Made by a program: the position numbers and the translations under genes. Below are positions 1-10,764 of a stretch of 26,914 bases of DNA, piece by piece. The notes beneath the pieces are model-generated. The model was given only the letters and a program-made list of their open reading frames with translations. It made no database searches and had not been told where the DNA came from. Each line of letters starts with the position of its first letter. The stretch's first letter is position 1. This DNA is from Saccoglossus kowalevskii (taxonomy: Eukaryota; Hemichordata; Enteropneusta; Harrimaniidae), in contig NW_003141310.1 of the NCBI RefSeq assembly GCF_000003605.2, forward strand, positions 20,687 through 47,600. The letters are read 5' to 3'.

Positions 1-636
1 AGCAACGGAAGTTCACGTGAATAATTCTTAGATACTTACTATTTTAACTCACACAGAGTTGTAGTTATACAGTCACGAAGTCCGATACCTCCTGTTGTAG
101 TATTTCACACAGAAAATGCAGTAACCATCAAATTTACGAAGCACACAGCTTGGCCTTTTTGACACATAGTCTGCAGTACAACAACCGTCCGTGGAAAAAA
201 ATTTCGATTTTTCACCTTAAGGTCATTCCTGTTATCCTCGTCGCCATTTATGTAGTAACCGAGTGTTTGCCTATCCACCACCGCAAAGATCCACACAGGA
301 AAAACGGCAATTAACACGTTAACTCAGTTTTATTCTGTGGAACTGCAGACTACAACTTGGCAAGCTTTGCCGCCATTACAAACTCAAAGGTGGTCATGTG
401 ACCACTAACAAAAGAACATCTAGCGTACTAAATATAGATACGAAGTTATCACACTGATGATTCTAATAATTAATCATCAGACTGTACTATATAAACCAGA
501 TCTGGAAGAAAAAGACATGTTACTGGGAATAGCAATTCACTACTGGGGAAAATAATATTTATGTACCAGTACTGTTGGATTAAAACACACAGATTAATTG
601 TAGTGTAATATTATGATATAATATGTATTTGTTTAC
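1..636. other. AT-rich intergenic sequence
   Basis: No credible coding region is visible. Short ORFs here lack any recognisable motif. Two small inverted repeats are present: GTGGTCA/TGACCAC at 390-405 and CTGATGATT/AATCATCAG at 454-480. A TCACGTGA E-box lies at 13-20. Confidence 0.5.
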
Positions 637-1048
637 ATAATAATAATATAGTTTTATTACACCGTGATGAAATTACAAATTCATTTTTGGCTGAAAATAA
701 TAAAAGGTAAGGTAAAACAAACAGAACATTAAAATAAGATAAGATTAGGCAGTAAAAATTAATGCAGTTTATGTTTCTCAAAACCCACTTTCAGATACCG
801 TGTCACATGTCTAATTTAGTTAAGATAGTCAGTATTAATAAGAATAATGAACTTGTTGATATTGTTTTCAGACTGTAAAGTGGGGATTTCCTTGGTAAAT
901 TCAGTGTACATAATACATAATATCCCTTTCATCAGTGTAATAGCTACAGTCTGTAATAAAATGAACTTCGTCTTAAATACTTTCACTCCTACACTTATCA
1001 CAAATCCTGTTCTCTGCCGGATTTTATGTCTTTTATGTCTGCCTACTT

Positions 1049-1492
1049 CTATTGTCTATTATTTAACAGTTGTAGGTATTTAGCTGGATTAATATCACTT
1101 TTAAGTAGACTGTAAGATCTGAGTTTGGCATCTGGTCTCTTGAGATTATTAATCCACATATTAGTATGATGGTTTTTAGTTTTCTGGTAGATTGCATTAC
1201 TAGAAACAGTCAGTAGATCAATATTATACAGGTCTTTAATTTTGTTAATGTCTTCCAACCATGATCCTTTATAGCAGTTGTTTTCAAGTTCTTTAACTGC
1301 ATGGAAAGTAAAATTAATTGGACCATTGTATTTAGTGTTTTGGTAGTACTTGAAGGCTTGAATTTGAATCTTTGAAATTAAAGGTAGCCTGTCAGTTTCA
1401 ATGCTACAGCCTATTGTACTACTTCTATTATTAATATTCAAAATGTGCCTACAATATTTTAGGTGAAATGTTTTAGTAACAGTGGTGTCCAA
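1049..1492 (-). pseudogene. C-terminal ORF segment of retrotransposon B
   Basis: This is the longest open stretch of fragment B (147 codons). It lies downstream of the RT core and upstream of the C-x2-C finger, and matches the conserved post-RT region of this element class (FHLKYCRHIL..., then several spaced tryptophans and basic residues). It ends at a stop just before the degenerate finger region, which continues in another frame. It is part of the element, not a separate gene. Confidence 0.8.
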
Positions 1493-2373
1493 CGTTTCTG
1501 TCCTAACCGATATACCCTATATCTCAGATGCATATAGTAAAATAGGTAGTTGTAACATTTCAAAAAGTTTGGCCTTAAGTTTAAAGTTGTTGTAGTTGTT
1601 ATCATAAATATTAGCCATCATTCATTCTGCTTGTCTAGCCTTATCTGAGAGTCTCTCTATAGTATGTTCAGTATTGCTGCTTAATGTCATACCCAAGTAT
1701 GTGGATGTCTTAGTATGGTTTAGTGTCATCTGATCTCTGCTTGAATGTAGACAATGTCATGGTCTTAATAGTGGTGTTGACTTCCAAGCCCCATTCAGTA
1801 GTATAATTGGAAGTTGATGTGAGAACAATATCATCTGCAAATAATAAACTAGATATTTTCATCTTATCTAGCTCAGGTTGGTCAGTAGTAGTCTTATTTA
1901 TTACTTCAACAAGGTCAAGGTGAAAATACTGAATAAAGCGGGACTAATCCTTGTTTGACTCTATTGGTTCTTTGAAATTCGGGTGTAATTTTGTCATTAA
2001 GCTTGACATTGAATTTAATATTTGAGTACATACTTTTAATAATGTTATATAATAAGCCACTGATGCCATTAATTTGCAATTTGTATAAAACACTTCTTTA
2101 GGTCCACAAAGCAGAAGAACAGTTATTTATTTTTAGACTGGTATTTTTTCACCATAGTCTGTAAAGTTAAAATATGATCTATGGTCCTGTGTTTTTTCCT
2201 AAAATCTCCTTGATTCTTGTGGAAAATGTTGTTGTCTTCAAGATGTTTGTTAATTCTTCTATATCATAAGTATCATAGTGAAGATCTTACCAATGAAACT
2301 ACTGGTTGAAATCCCCCTATAGTTTCCTGGATTCAGTGGATCATCTTTCTTGTGAATTGGAGTAATAGTGTTT

Positions 2374-2589
2374 TTATTCCACATATCTGGATATGATCCA
2401 GTGAGTAGGATATGATTGTATATTTTTTAAAGTGCAGCAATTAACAATCCCATCCATTCCTGAAGATTTCCCAGTTTTCAATTTATTGAGAGCCTTACTA
2501 ATTTCTTGTGTTGATATCTCCATGTTTAGAGATATGTTGTGATTATTGTTTTCCTCCTGAATGAGTAATTGGTTGCTGGTATGTTGCAA
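2374..2589 (-). pseudogene. RT domain N-terminal segment of retrotransposon B
   Basis: This 71-codon open stretch contains EISKALNKLKTGKSSGMDGI, the well-known first block of non-LTR reverse transcriptases (helix followed by the 'GKSxGxDGI' turn). The reading frame breaks at about 2374, and the next RT blocks (PIHKK, NYRGIS) continue in another frame at 2290-2360. Confidence 0.85.
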
Positions 2590-2900
2590 TTATTACTAAT
2601 GGATTGTAAATGTTTCATCCATTCCTCAGCTGCAATATATGGTAGCTGGTTAACATTCATTTCGTGTAGTTTTTAATCACTTTCCAGAAGTCCTGGGTAT
2701 TTTTTCATGGAATTCAACTTGTCAATTGTCTCATGAAAGTTTTTCCTTTATTGTTTCTGCAGGTTCTTGACAAATTTCTTAAAAGCCTTATTATTTGAAT
2801 GTTAGGTATGTCTCATTGCTGTCTCTTGCTGGCTCATGTATTTTGAAAAGCATGATATATTTTTGTAGATGGATGCCAGTATTTGAATAATAGTCATGAA

Positions 2901-3242
2901 CCATTCCATTCATGACATATAAATCGACAAATTTTATCTCCGATATGTATTACAGCAGATTGTACTTATTATGCAAATGCAACTTTTACACCACATTACT
3001 TCATACCCTGATTATTCAAATGTGATCTTTAAAATGTAATTATCTTAAGCCATGATTACGAATATAGTAATATTCGATCTAGCAGTGGTGTAGCTAACAC
3101 CTTTCTACTCAGGTGTGAAGATACAACCTATGGTTCTCCACTGCAATGTTTGGCTACAAGGCAGACCTTTCTTCCCCATCCACCCTTCCCTTCACAGTAT
3201 ATTTGGCTTTCTTTGCTATAATTTTAATCTTTTTAGTGTAGG
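2901..3242. other. spacer between retrotransposon fragments
   Basis: No coding potential or recognisable motif is seen between the 5' edge of fragment B and the 3' tail of fragment A. Confidence 0.4.
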
Positions 3243-3461
3243 TTTTATAGTAGTATAGTATAGTATATTTGACACTAAATCATATATTTAGGTACATTAT
3301 CTGTGGTCAAAAGACATTAAATATAATTAAACACAAGTACACACAGGAAACAAAAGAAAATACATAAAAGACTAAAGTCTAAATAAAATTACTTATATAT
3401 TACTTACGTCAACAAATTTACTAGCACCATTGGCAATGAACCCATCTATTGAACTTAAAAT

Positions 3462-3725
3462 TTATGGAAACATTTGTTGTTTTGATAATGTACTTTCATT
3501 ATAAATGCTAACTGTATTCAGAAATTCAGTACGAGCGTTTGGTATACCAGTATGGTTATAGTCTAAGAGTGCATGGATTTCATTGGCAATAGCCCCATTA
3601 TTACAAAGTTGGCACTTTCTTTCCTCTGTAGGTACCCCTTGATATCTAAGTTTTTTAATTGGTAGGGTATGTGCAGACATTTTGATGCAGCTGATTCTAT
3701 GTTGTACATTTTTTACTAGATTCAA
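3462..3725 (-). pseudogene. C-terminal finger segment of retrotransposon A
   Basis: This 87-codon open stretch shows the pattern R-x-S-A-H-x-L, then ERKCQLC and an EIH box, which is the 3' end of ORF2 in this retrotransposon class. The tail continues after a stop (ILSSIDGF...) towards 3400. It is not an independent gene. Confidence 0.8.
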
Positions 3726-3793
3726 ATATGGTTCAAATTCATATGTAGTTTTGTACGTAATGTATTATTTTGGGTTGACTGGACTGTTTGTAG

Positions 3794-4249
3794 TCAAACA
3801 TTTACAACATAGATTTCTTTTAATTTTGACTTAAGCAGAGTATTGTCATCAGCATCACCAGTTTTAGTTATCTCCTCTAATTTATTTACAATTGTTGCCC
3901 ATGTATTACCTTTGATTTTGGTTTCTGAGATGTATGCACAATGTACTAAATGACTGCAATTGCCGGTGTTATTTTCAATTCTTTTCTTGTATTTCATTAA
4001 TTGTGCACATATTTCAGTAATGACAGGATAACTTCCAAGTTCAGTTTTCTTTGAAATGTCTTTCAAGTTCTTCCTGATAGTTTCCAGGTCATTGTCAAAC
4101 CATTTATGTTTAGTATTTCTTTTTGTATTTTTATTAGAATTCTTAATTTTGACAAATATCATAGATTTGTCTGCACCAGAATAAATTATGTCACTGAACT
4201 CGAATACCAAGCTATCACCGTCTTTGTGTTCAAAGTTAGTTCCCAGCAA
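3794..4249 (-). pseudogene. endonuclease-RT linker segment of retrotransposon A
   Basis: This 151-codon open stretch is rich in Lys, Asn and Glu and contains KHKWFDNDL and YKKRIE, the basic linker found between endonuclease and RT. It terminates where the RT should begin, and the C-terminal finger segment follows immediately instead. Confidence 0.7.
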
Positions 4250-4425
4250 TTTTTTAATTTTACTAGGGAATTAAGTTGCGAAATGATTTTTATTTTGAGC
4301 TTGATTTTGAAGAATTGTTCTAGATATATGTTTTGTAAGGAAGCAATGAGGTGTCAATGTCCTTGTTATATAACTGTTATATAACAATGATCTGGTGGTG
4401 GTTTAGCTGGTTAACTCTAAAATAT

Positions 4426-4614
4426 CTAATGGAAGATCTGTTGAACAATAAAATAGTCTACCTGACTTACACAATTGTACTGGTAACATGTAACTTTACC
4501 AGATAGATCTCCAACTATTCTACTGTCATAAATTAGTTTTCGTGTATCTGTATCCATGGTGTGTCTAATGTCATTATTGAATTCTATGTATGGTATTATA
4601 GCTGCAACTTGCAA
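4426..4614 (-). pseudogene. endonuclease segment of retrotransposon A
   Basis: The translation contains RIVGDLSGKVTCYQYN and SQVDYFIV, matching the APE endonuclease pattern of non-LTR elements, in which GD..G..TC and VDY precede the SDH-type catalytic histidine. The frame is lost on both sides. Confidence 0.7.
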
Positions 4615-4800
4615 GTGTAGATTTAAATAGAATTACTAGACCTCCAGAGGATTTTTTTATTCTTCTGCCTGTCTAATCTAAAATACAAATAATTATCTGG
4701 TACACTAATCTTAACACTACTGTCTGTATGATTGTAGAATTTTCTTCACAGGTATGTATTTACCCCAAGTTAGGGTTGTTCGTTCAGCCACAAGCCTATC

Positions 4801-5049
4801 TATTTAACAAGTCATTGTGAATGACTTATTCCCCGTTGGAAATGTTATTCATGCCAAAAATAGTTGTGGACCAAATGTAATTAGTAATTTAGAGTGAATA
4901 AATGGCTGGTCTAGTATCAACAGAAATTATAAATATATGGTCAAAAATTAAATATGATATGAAATTCATGCATTTTTTGTATCCAAACTGAATTTCTTTT
5001 GTCTGGGCTCATGTACAAAGATATAGTATTATGGATAAAAAGCAAGATA
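4801..5049. other. AT-rich spacer
   Basis: Nothing identifiable between the retrotransposon fragment and the following repeat array. Confidence 0.4.
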
Positions 5050-5895
5050 ACATGCAATCAACCATCTTTGGTTCGATTTTGGAACTAATTGTCATGAAAA
5101 TGTATCATAACATGTATAATTTGAAGAGAGAAAAAAACATGTAAACAATAGATTTTGAAGAAACAAGGTGGCTGCCAGTTAGTCATTTTGGATTTGAACA
5201 TGAAAGAAATCATCAATGACATGTATCTCAACATAAAAATGTTTGTATCAAATTTGAACAAAAAACGGCAAATCCTGTCGAATAAGCCATATTTTTTCAA
5301 AAAATAAGATGGATACCAGTCGGCTATATTTGGTCTGATTATGGAACAAAATGCTATGAACATATTCTTATATTTATGATGTATGTACCAAACATGAATG
5401 GAAATGGTCTAAAAAACCTTGGTGATATAGTTGTATGGTCAAAAAGAAAGATGGCCATCAGTCGGCTATCTTTAGTCCGACTGTAAAACAAATTTTCGTG
5501 GACATGAAATCTAAAAAGTACAATACATGTGCCACATTTTAACGAAAACTGACAAAGCATGCATAAGATATCACATTTTCAAAAAAAGCAAAGTGGCTGC
5601 CAATCGGCGAGTCGACATAGACATGTATCGAAACATGTATAATGTATGCACAGTGAATGTATGTACCAAATTTGAACAAAAAACTGACAAAGCATGCTTA
5701 AGATACCACATGTTCAAAAAAAACAAAAGGGCTGCCAGTCAAACATATTGGATTGAATCAGTAAACCACTACATGTGCACATGCCCCAAGTAAAGTACTA
5801 GGCACATGCAAGGAATGAACAGATTTGGTCCACAGGGCTCTGAAATATATTACTCTGGGTGGACGGACGGACGGACGGGCGGAAGGACGGACGAA
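5050..5895 (+). repeat. degenerate ~140-bp tandem array with (GGAC)n tail
   Basis: A motif of the form 'aaRatGGctgCCAgtcggctat..ttggtccgattatggaac' recurs at about 5165, 5310, 5449, 5590 and 5728, a period of about 140 bases. Between the motifs, 'aaatttgaacaaaaaac' followed by 'gacaaagcatgc' recurs at about 5540-5560 and 5670-5700. The array ends in a pure tract of ggac units at 5860-5894. The inner sequence matches, in reverse complement, the arrays at 20128-20910 and 21524-22110, so all three belong to one dispersed family. ORFs across it (for example 5085-5363 and 5527-5793) are by-products of the repeat. Confidence 0.75.
5860..5894 (+). repeat. (GGAC)n microsatellite tail
   Basis: Consecutive ggac units with two interruptions (ggc, gga). 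They sit at the 3' boundary of the 140-bp array and appear to be its terminal tail. Confidence 0.85.
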
Positions 5896-6399
5896 CTTTG
5901 TTCTGGCAGTCTCTGATTGCCCAAACATATATCTTCAAGTTGGTATCATATGCATTTTTATAGGTTTATTGTTTAAGTTAGTTTTGAATTATATATCTTC
6001 ATTCAACATTACACTGATTCAAGAGAGAAATACACTGAAGACGATTTGGTGAACACTGAAGATGATTTGGTGAATAATTTCAATTATTCAACGATTCTCT
6101 GTGTGTTTTGTTCAGTGAAAAGGTGGCGAACTCCCCGAACCCTGGAATCGGTTTAATAACACGATAATTAAGCCATCATAATACTGTGTATGTACCACAT
6201 TAGGGTGATACATACACTATTTTACTGGCACCTTTATAAGTGCTGTGTGTTGAATCGTGTGCATTCTTTAAAATACGAGATACACATGCACATACACAAT
6301 ACCACCATTCTATATTTTTATTACATACTTTAGTTATACACTTTTTATAACAACACTGAGATTCAGCAAATATTACTCTGGTCTAACGAATTTTAGTAA
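5896..6399. other. intergenic sequence with one hairpin
   Basis: No gene seen. A 9-bp inverted repeat, GTGTATGTA (6186-6194) and TACATACAC (6209-6217), is separated by a 14-base loop. Confidence 0.4.
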
Positions 6400-6602
6400 T
6401 ACTGTAAAATGACTAATTTTCACTGGGTTTAAATTTCGCTGATTTATCATTTCAGGCATATTCAGTTGTTTTTAAATTCTCGGTTTTATAATTTAGATAA
6501 TGTGTTCTATAGTGAATATCCCTGGGTTTTAATTTAGCGCATTTTCCAGTCAGCGAAAAAAGCAAATTTATAACCAAGTGAATAATTAACACATTTACAG
6601 TA
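6400..6602. mobile_element. MITE-like foldback element with TA-flanked CTGTAAA termini
   Basis: The left end reads TACTGTAAAATGACTAATTT, continuing with TCACTGGGTT and TAAATTTCGC. The right end, reverse-complemented, reads TACTGTAAATG, then TTAATTATTCACTTGGTT, then ATAAATTTGC. The two arms of about 50 bases therefore match imperfectly along their whole length. Both ends have TA next to CTGTAAA, consistent with a TA target-site duplication as used by Tc1/mariner-type transposases. At 203 bases with no ORF, it would be a non-autonomous element. Confidence 0.7.
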
Positions 6603-6885
6603 ATTGCAAAAGTATCGAGAAGCCTTTATCCAAAGATTGTTGAAAGACTTGTCCACAACACAGTATAAATATGTTAATGGGAAAAAGGAATCTTATTCAC
6701 CAAATGATATGCTATGAATTTTATTCAGTACAATGGCCTCAGGCCTATGGTACAATAAATCAAAAAATAGAAAAATACATACAGAGGGATTCCTTTAAAT
6801 AATTGTTGAATCTACTAGTCACAACTGGTTACTTAAAGTAGATTGACTCTGTGTTTAGAAGCGTAGAATACAAATTTTGAAATTC
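6603..6885. other. short spacer between foldback elements
   Basis: AT-rich; no feature recognised. Confidence 0.35.
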
Positions 6886-7138
6886 GGCCGAATTCGGCAT
6901 TTTTGTGTGGAAAAATCTCTTGCATACGAACACCTAATTACACGAAGAACATAGAACACTTTCCCGGGGTGTTTGAAACCGAAATTGTCATCTGACTGTA
7001 AGGCCGTCGCTAATTGGCTGCTGAGCTGGAATGAAAATTTTTGGTTTCAAATACCCCAGGAAAGTGTTCTATGTTCTTCCTGTTTTTAGGTGTTCGTAAT
7101 TAGGGGATTTTTTTAACACAAAAACGACGAATTCGGCC
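6886..7138. mobile_element. foldback element with ~95-bp inverted arms
   Basis: The left arm 6886-6980 and right arm 7043-7138 are inverted copies. Shared blocks include GGCCGAATTCG at the ends, TTTTTGTGT, ACGAACACCTAA, and the long run GAAGAACATAGAACACTTTC, followed by GGGGT and TTTGAAACC. The loop of about 60 bases contains no ORF. The arms differ by small shifts and substitutions, so the element is not brand-new. The structure fits a MITE or foldback transposon; no clear target-site duplication was identified. Confidence 0.75.
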
Positions 7139-7619
7139 GGTTTTTTTTTATCGGCTGGCTTAATATTATCCCAATGGATCGTATTTCTGTGAAAGATTGG
7201 TATTTTTGTCCTGATTTGTAGGAATCTGAAAAACGCGTTTCACAACTTGTCTCTTATTCAGTTTCATGCTGCATTCAAGATGGCGTTCCCATATAGTAAA
7301 TATCGTATTTATTTTATTATCACGTGTGCGCCAGCTGACTGTGCACTCACTAATCCCCTAACATACGAATGAGCCTGATAATGACAAGTTATGAGCAGGT
7401 GTGGGTTGGTAACGTCCAGATCTTCCATCAGATACCAACTATACAGGGGTCATCAGTGAATGTCGTTATAATTCAGCGGGCTCACATCTGACAGTGTCAT
7501 ACATTGTTCTCTTCTCAATGAGAGCTGAGCTAACAGATTGAAGTAGAAAAGTTCTAAGCTGTGTAGTAGAACATCAATTAGTATGTAAATATAGTTTTAA
7601 TACATGTACTATCCTTATA

Positions 7620-7790
7620 CTTAGAAGGAGGGGTCACAATTGTTCATGCACCATTCAAGGGGGGTCAGCAACTTTGATGCAAATGTTTGTGAAGGGTCAT
7701 ATATTTTTATGTACGCGACTTTCCAAAAACACCGGCCTACCATCCCCCTGTGCTTTTTGTCCAGTCCCTTAGCTCCATGGTTACTTTTAA
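7620..7790. repeat. candidate dispersed repeat with GGGGTCA spaced every ~31 bases
   Basis: The core GGGTCA recurs three times at about 7631, 7662 and 7694, followed by 'atgtacgcgactttcc' and a C-rich segment. The G-rich then C-rich layout resembles dispersed repeats seen in invertebrate genomes, but this is recalled rather than searched. Confidence 0.35.
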
Positions 7791-8307
7791 GTGCCTATGA
7801 AATGTCTGCTACTTTCTGACCCAAATCATTTATTGGTGCATCAATAATATTATTTTTTATGTTAATAATTACAAAATAAATTTGAACAAATCGGTTTCAA
7901 AGTACACCAGCGAGGATTGGCACGAGTGGGCGCCGTCCGATCTGAATGGAACGTTTCGAAGTCAGTCGTGCGTAGCCCGCTGTCGAAGCAACAACGTTCC
8001 GAACAAATGAAATAATTTATGCGATTTCTTTACAGAATAATTCTCTACAAAATATAGAAATATTCAGGTTCTAAAATTATGCCGATTGCAAAACATTTCA
8101 ACCTACAACCAGTTGGACACCACAAGTTTCTTGCTAGAGTTCTACGCGTGATTTTATTGCGTTCAAAATAGGCTATAAGAAAGCATTTTTGCAGAATTTT
8201 ACTGAAAAGACGAGTTTTTTAATACTCGTGAATATTAATTTTGCAAATGAGATAATTATTTCAACCAATCGTGTCATGCACATCCGGTCTACGCCAATTT
8301 TATAGGA
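7791..8307. other. intergenic sequence with a CpG-richer patch
   Basis: Around 7915-8000 the sequence is richer in G+C than its surroundings and contains the inverted pair GGAACGTT and AACGTTCC (about 7948-8000). A 31-codon ATG ORF at about 8080 has no support. No gene is called. Confidence 0.35.
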
Positions 8308-8696
8308 GGGCAAGGGGGTAGCTGGTACAGCTTACAGGAAATACAAAATGCATTTTACGTTTTTATAGGATATAAAATGGAAAGTTCAATTTACAGTAAA
8401 AAATAGATTTTTACACACGGATAAAACAAATTCCTAATTACATTTTACATGTTTGAGAATTTGTGTTTGAAAATCAAAATTAGAAATTGCGTACGAGTTA
8501 CAACATTTAATGTGGAAAATACTTTATAATGTTTACAAAAAATAAAATCTTTGTAAAAATTACGGACGAATAAAATAGCTGATTACATTTTACAACTTAC
8601 CCATGTCTACGAATTTACATGTTTTATTTATTCAAATTATTACGAAAATAAAAACAATTGATTACAGCTTACCTGACCCTACTTTTGCCCCTTTCT
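8308..8696. repeat. possible non-autonomous element with imperfect inverted ends
   Basis: The left edge (GGGCAAGGGGGTAGCTGGTA, then cagcttac) and the reverse complement of the right edge (GGGGCAAAAGTAGGGTCAGG, then taagctg) are similar. The interior repeats 'attacattttaca' words and is very AT-rich. The match is short and imperfect, so this is only a candidate. Confidence 0.3.
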
Positions 8697-10764
8697 ATTA
8701 TCCAAAAACCGATCCGAGCGCCTATGTTTCGGCCTGCGTTGTAGGATTGACTCTGGAATTTGGTTCTTTTTAAAAGTATTCGTACTGGGCTAGGTTTAAT
8801 TTTTCATCACTTGTCTTTTAATCCATGTTGTTCTTTTATAACAGTTGTTCGGCGAATCTGCGGTATGATGGTGTATAGAGAGAATGTTCATCGCAATTTG
8901 TTCTCATTGATTTTACGGCTTTCGTCTACTAATGTCACCTTCGAATCGTTCAGAAACGCGTAAATTCTCACACTATTACTACAAGTATTGCTGCATCCGC
9001 CGAAAATACGTTTCAAAAATAGCGGAGACCGAAAAATATGTATCGTTAATAGTATTTTGGCACTTTTACTTCGGCTCAGTAATGTCAGAAAGCCGGAAAC
9101 AGCCGACTGTTTCAGGAAAGGCGTGGCTACAACACGAGAAATATCTCAAATTTACTCGGATACGAGTAATCATTTTCAACAATAAAAATCAATAACTGTC
9201 TATTTCAGTGAGACACAAATCCAAAAAGGGAAATGTGTGGGTATGCATTTCAAATTAAACTTAAAGGGCGATGATCGTCGCGCTACGAAATGTTGAAACT
9301 TTATAATCGTTGAAACTTTAATCACTAGTTTAGTATGTTCTAAATTTATTGTTACATGTTCACGTATTTCAACGGCAAACAGTTATAACTGAGCGCTTAG
9401 TGCGAGTTAATTTGTCAAATTCACGTGAATTCTATCTATGCCAATTAGTATTATGTTGCTTGTACTTCTTTATCATTCCGATCTGTGTTTATCTTTTGTT
9501 GTGAAATACGTCATTACGTGTGTCAACTTGAAGCAATGTTCCAGAGTTGTTGTCAATAAGTTGAACGAAATAGGGACATGTTCTATTTCATGCAACATGT
9601 TGCAGGTTGTTGATTGACAATAACCAATCAAATACATAGCCCGATGTCATGTGACCATGTTTTATATAGCTAGTATGTCCATTCTACTACATTACCCGTA
9701 TTTTCCTGACTCTCTGTGAGTAAATTGTTTTCAGAAAACTGAGCACTTATTCATCTGAATGATAGCCGAGTTGATTTTTTTCAACGGACGTAAAAAATGT
9801 TTAATTCCAAGGCCCAAATATCAATTCACCTTTTTTGTGCCTGTAAAACTGAGTTGATTTACTCAATGAAAAAGATGCCGTTATAAATAAAGTTTAGGAA
9901 TGTCTTAATATTTGAACCATTAGACAGTCATACAAGGGATACAAGTGTAATTTGACCCGACTATTTATTCCAATCGGAATAAGAAAACAAGTAGCCAAAA
10001 ATTGCAATGTGATCATAACATCAAAACACCAAAGAAGGTGTTGAAAAAAGTGTACATCGTGTACATAGCTGTTTCCATGTGTTCATTTAATACACCGAAG
10101 TGTTCGAACTATTTCTTTAGTATGTTGCACAAGTTTGCCCAAGACATCCTATTTCCAAACCTTTTTGTTTGTATTTCGGGGGAGGAAAGTGTACCCCACT
10201 TTTCCATGTAGTAAAGTGTGCCAACACAATCTAGCTATTCGATAATTGATTAATACATCCCCGGATACATACCGACACCGCAATAGCGACCGATATAATG
10301 CCACCTTGAAAAATAGGAACAGTTTCAATCCGGTAAGTAGGTCATTGCTTTCAATTGCAATGGTCAAACCATCCTCTACTGTGAGTCAGTATATTTAGTT
10401 GGTTGTAGTAACACAATAACTAATTATAATATAAATATATGTGTTGGTATTACATTGAAGCACTTTGTTCGAATACCATGTAAACACGTCACATGGGATC
10501 ACTAACAAACACGACGTGACGCAATGATTTACGTAAATAAAAGAAAGTAGTGGTAGTTGTATCATTCGTTTTATATGGGTATACAGTTATATGTATAACC
10601 ACTTATCGTTGAATCACCAACTGTAGCATATTTTTAAAACAAATTATACATCAATATCCCAGTTATATTACAAATATATCACCAAATAAATTAATAGTAA
10701 AATTCTACATCTTGTTAAATTTAAATATAGAAAAAAATTAAATACTGAATTATTCACAGTCTTA
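8697..10764. other. long intergenic stretch without a convincing gene
   Basis: ORFs of 60-90 codons occur (8760-8963, 8932-9195, 10002-10211) but show no family resemblance and no splice-consistent extension. The stretch contains a compound palindrome at 9546-9624 and a 14-base perfect palindrome AATTCACGTGAATT at 9418-9431. Confidence 0.45.
9546..9624. repeat. compound palindrome (nested hairpins)
   Basis: Outer arms are GTTGTTGTCAAT (9546-9557) and ATTGACAATAAC (9613-9624), matching at 11 of 12 positions when inverted. Inside are GAAATAG/CTATTTC (9567-9589) and the perfect 12-base palindrome GCAACATGTTGC (9592-9603). The whole could form a cruciform with two inner hairpins. Confidence 0.6.

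Larger units (their letters stand above)
637..2900 (-). mobile_element. non-LTR retrotransposon fragment B: reverse transcriptase to 3' end, 5'-truncated and decayed
   Basis: Read on the minus strand, this is the 3' part of an ORF2-type polyprotein of an APE-class non-LTR retrotransposon. In order one sees an endonuclease-RT linker (about 2600-2900), the RT entry motif KTGKSSGMDGI (about 2446-2487), PIHKK and NYRGIS (about 2290-2360), RVKQG (1948-1965), the catalytic FADD box (1830-1841), LLYASE (about 1520-1540), a long C-terminal segment (1049-1492), a C-x2-C finger (991-1008) followed by DEVHF (958-972), and a short C-terminal tail to about 760. The 3' end carries a (TTA)n-like tail at about 637-665, as is usual for this class. 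Frameshifts and stops occur throughout, so it is not active. The endonuclease is absent; the edge near 2900 looks like ordinary 5' truncation from incomplete reverse transcription. The clade (CR1/L2/RTE-like) cannot be fixed by eye. Confidence 0.88.
3243..4800 (-). mobile_element. non-LTR retrotransposon fragment A: endonuclease and linker fused to the C-terminal finger, RT core deleted
   Basis: Read on the minus strand this is a second, internally deleted copy of an APE-type element. The endonuclease domain is recognisable at 4426-4614 (GD..GKVTCYQYN followed by VDY) with frameshifted upstream parts to about 4800. The endonuclease-RT linker follows at 3794-4249 (KWFDNDL, YKKRIE). Instead of the RT, the sequence passes within about 25 bases into the C-terminal region (EFEPYL, then KMSAHTLPIK, the ERKCQLCNNG finger and EIHALL at 3462-3725). 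The 3' end is a (TATAC)n-type tract at about 3243-3268, a tail typical of this class. Stops and frameshifts show that it is dead. Confidence 0.78.

Noticed and set aside
8080..8172. 31-codon ATG ORF after a pyrimidine tract
   Set aside because: Too short, no homology recognised and no continuation by plausible splice sites.
10466..10476. GTTCGAATACC, similar to a tRNA B box
   Set aside because: No A box at the right distance and no cloverleaf pairing around it.
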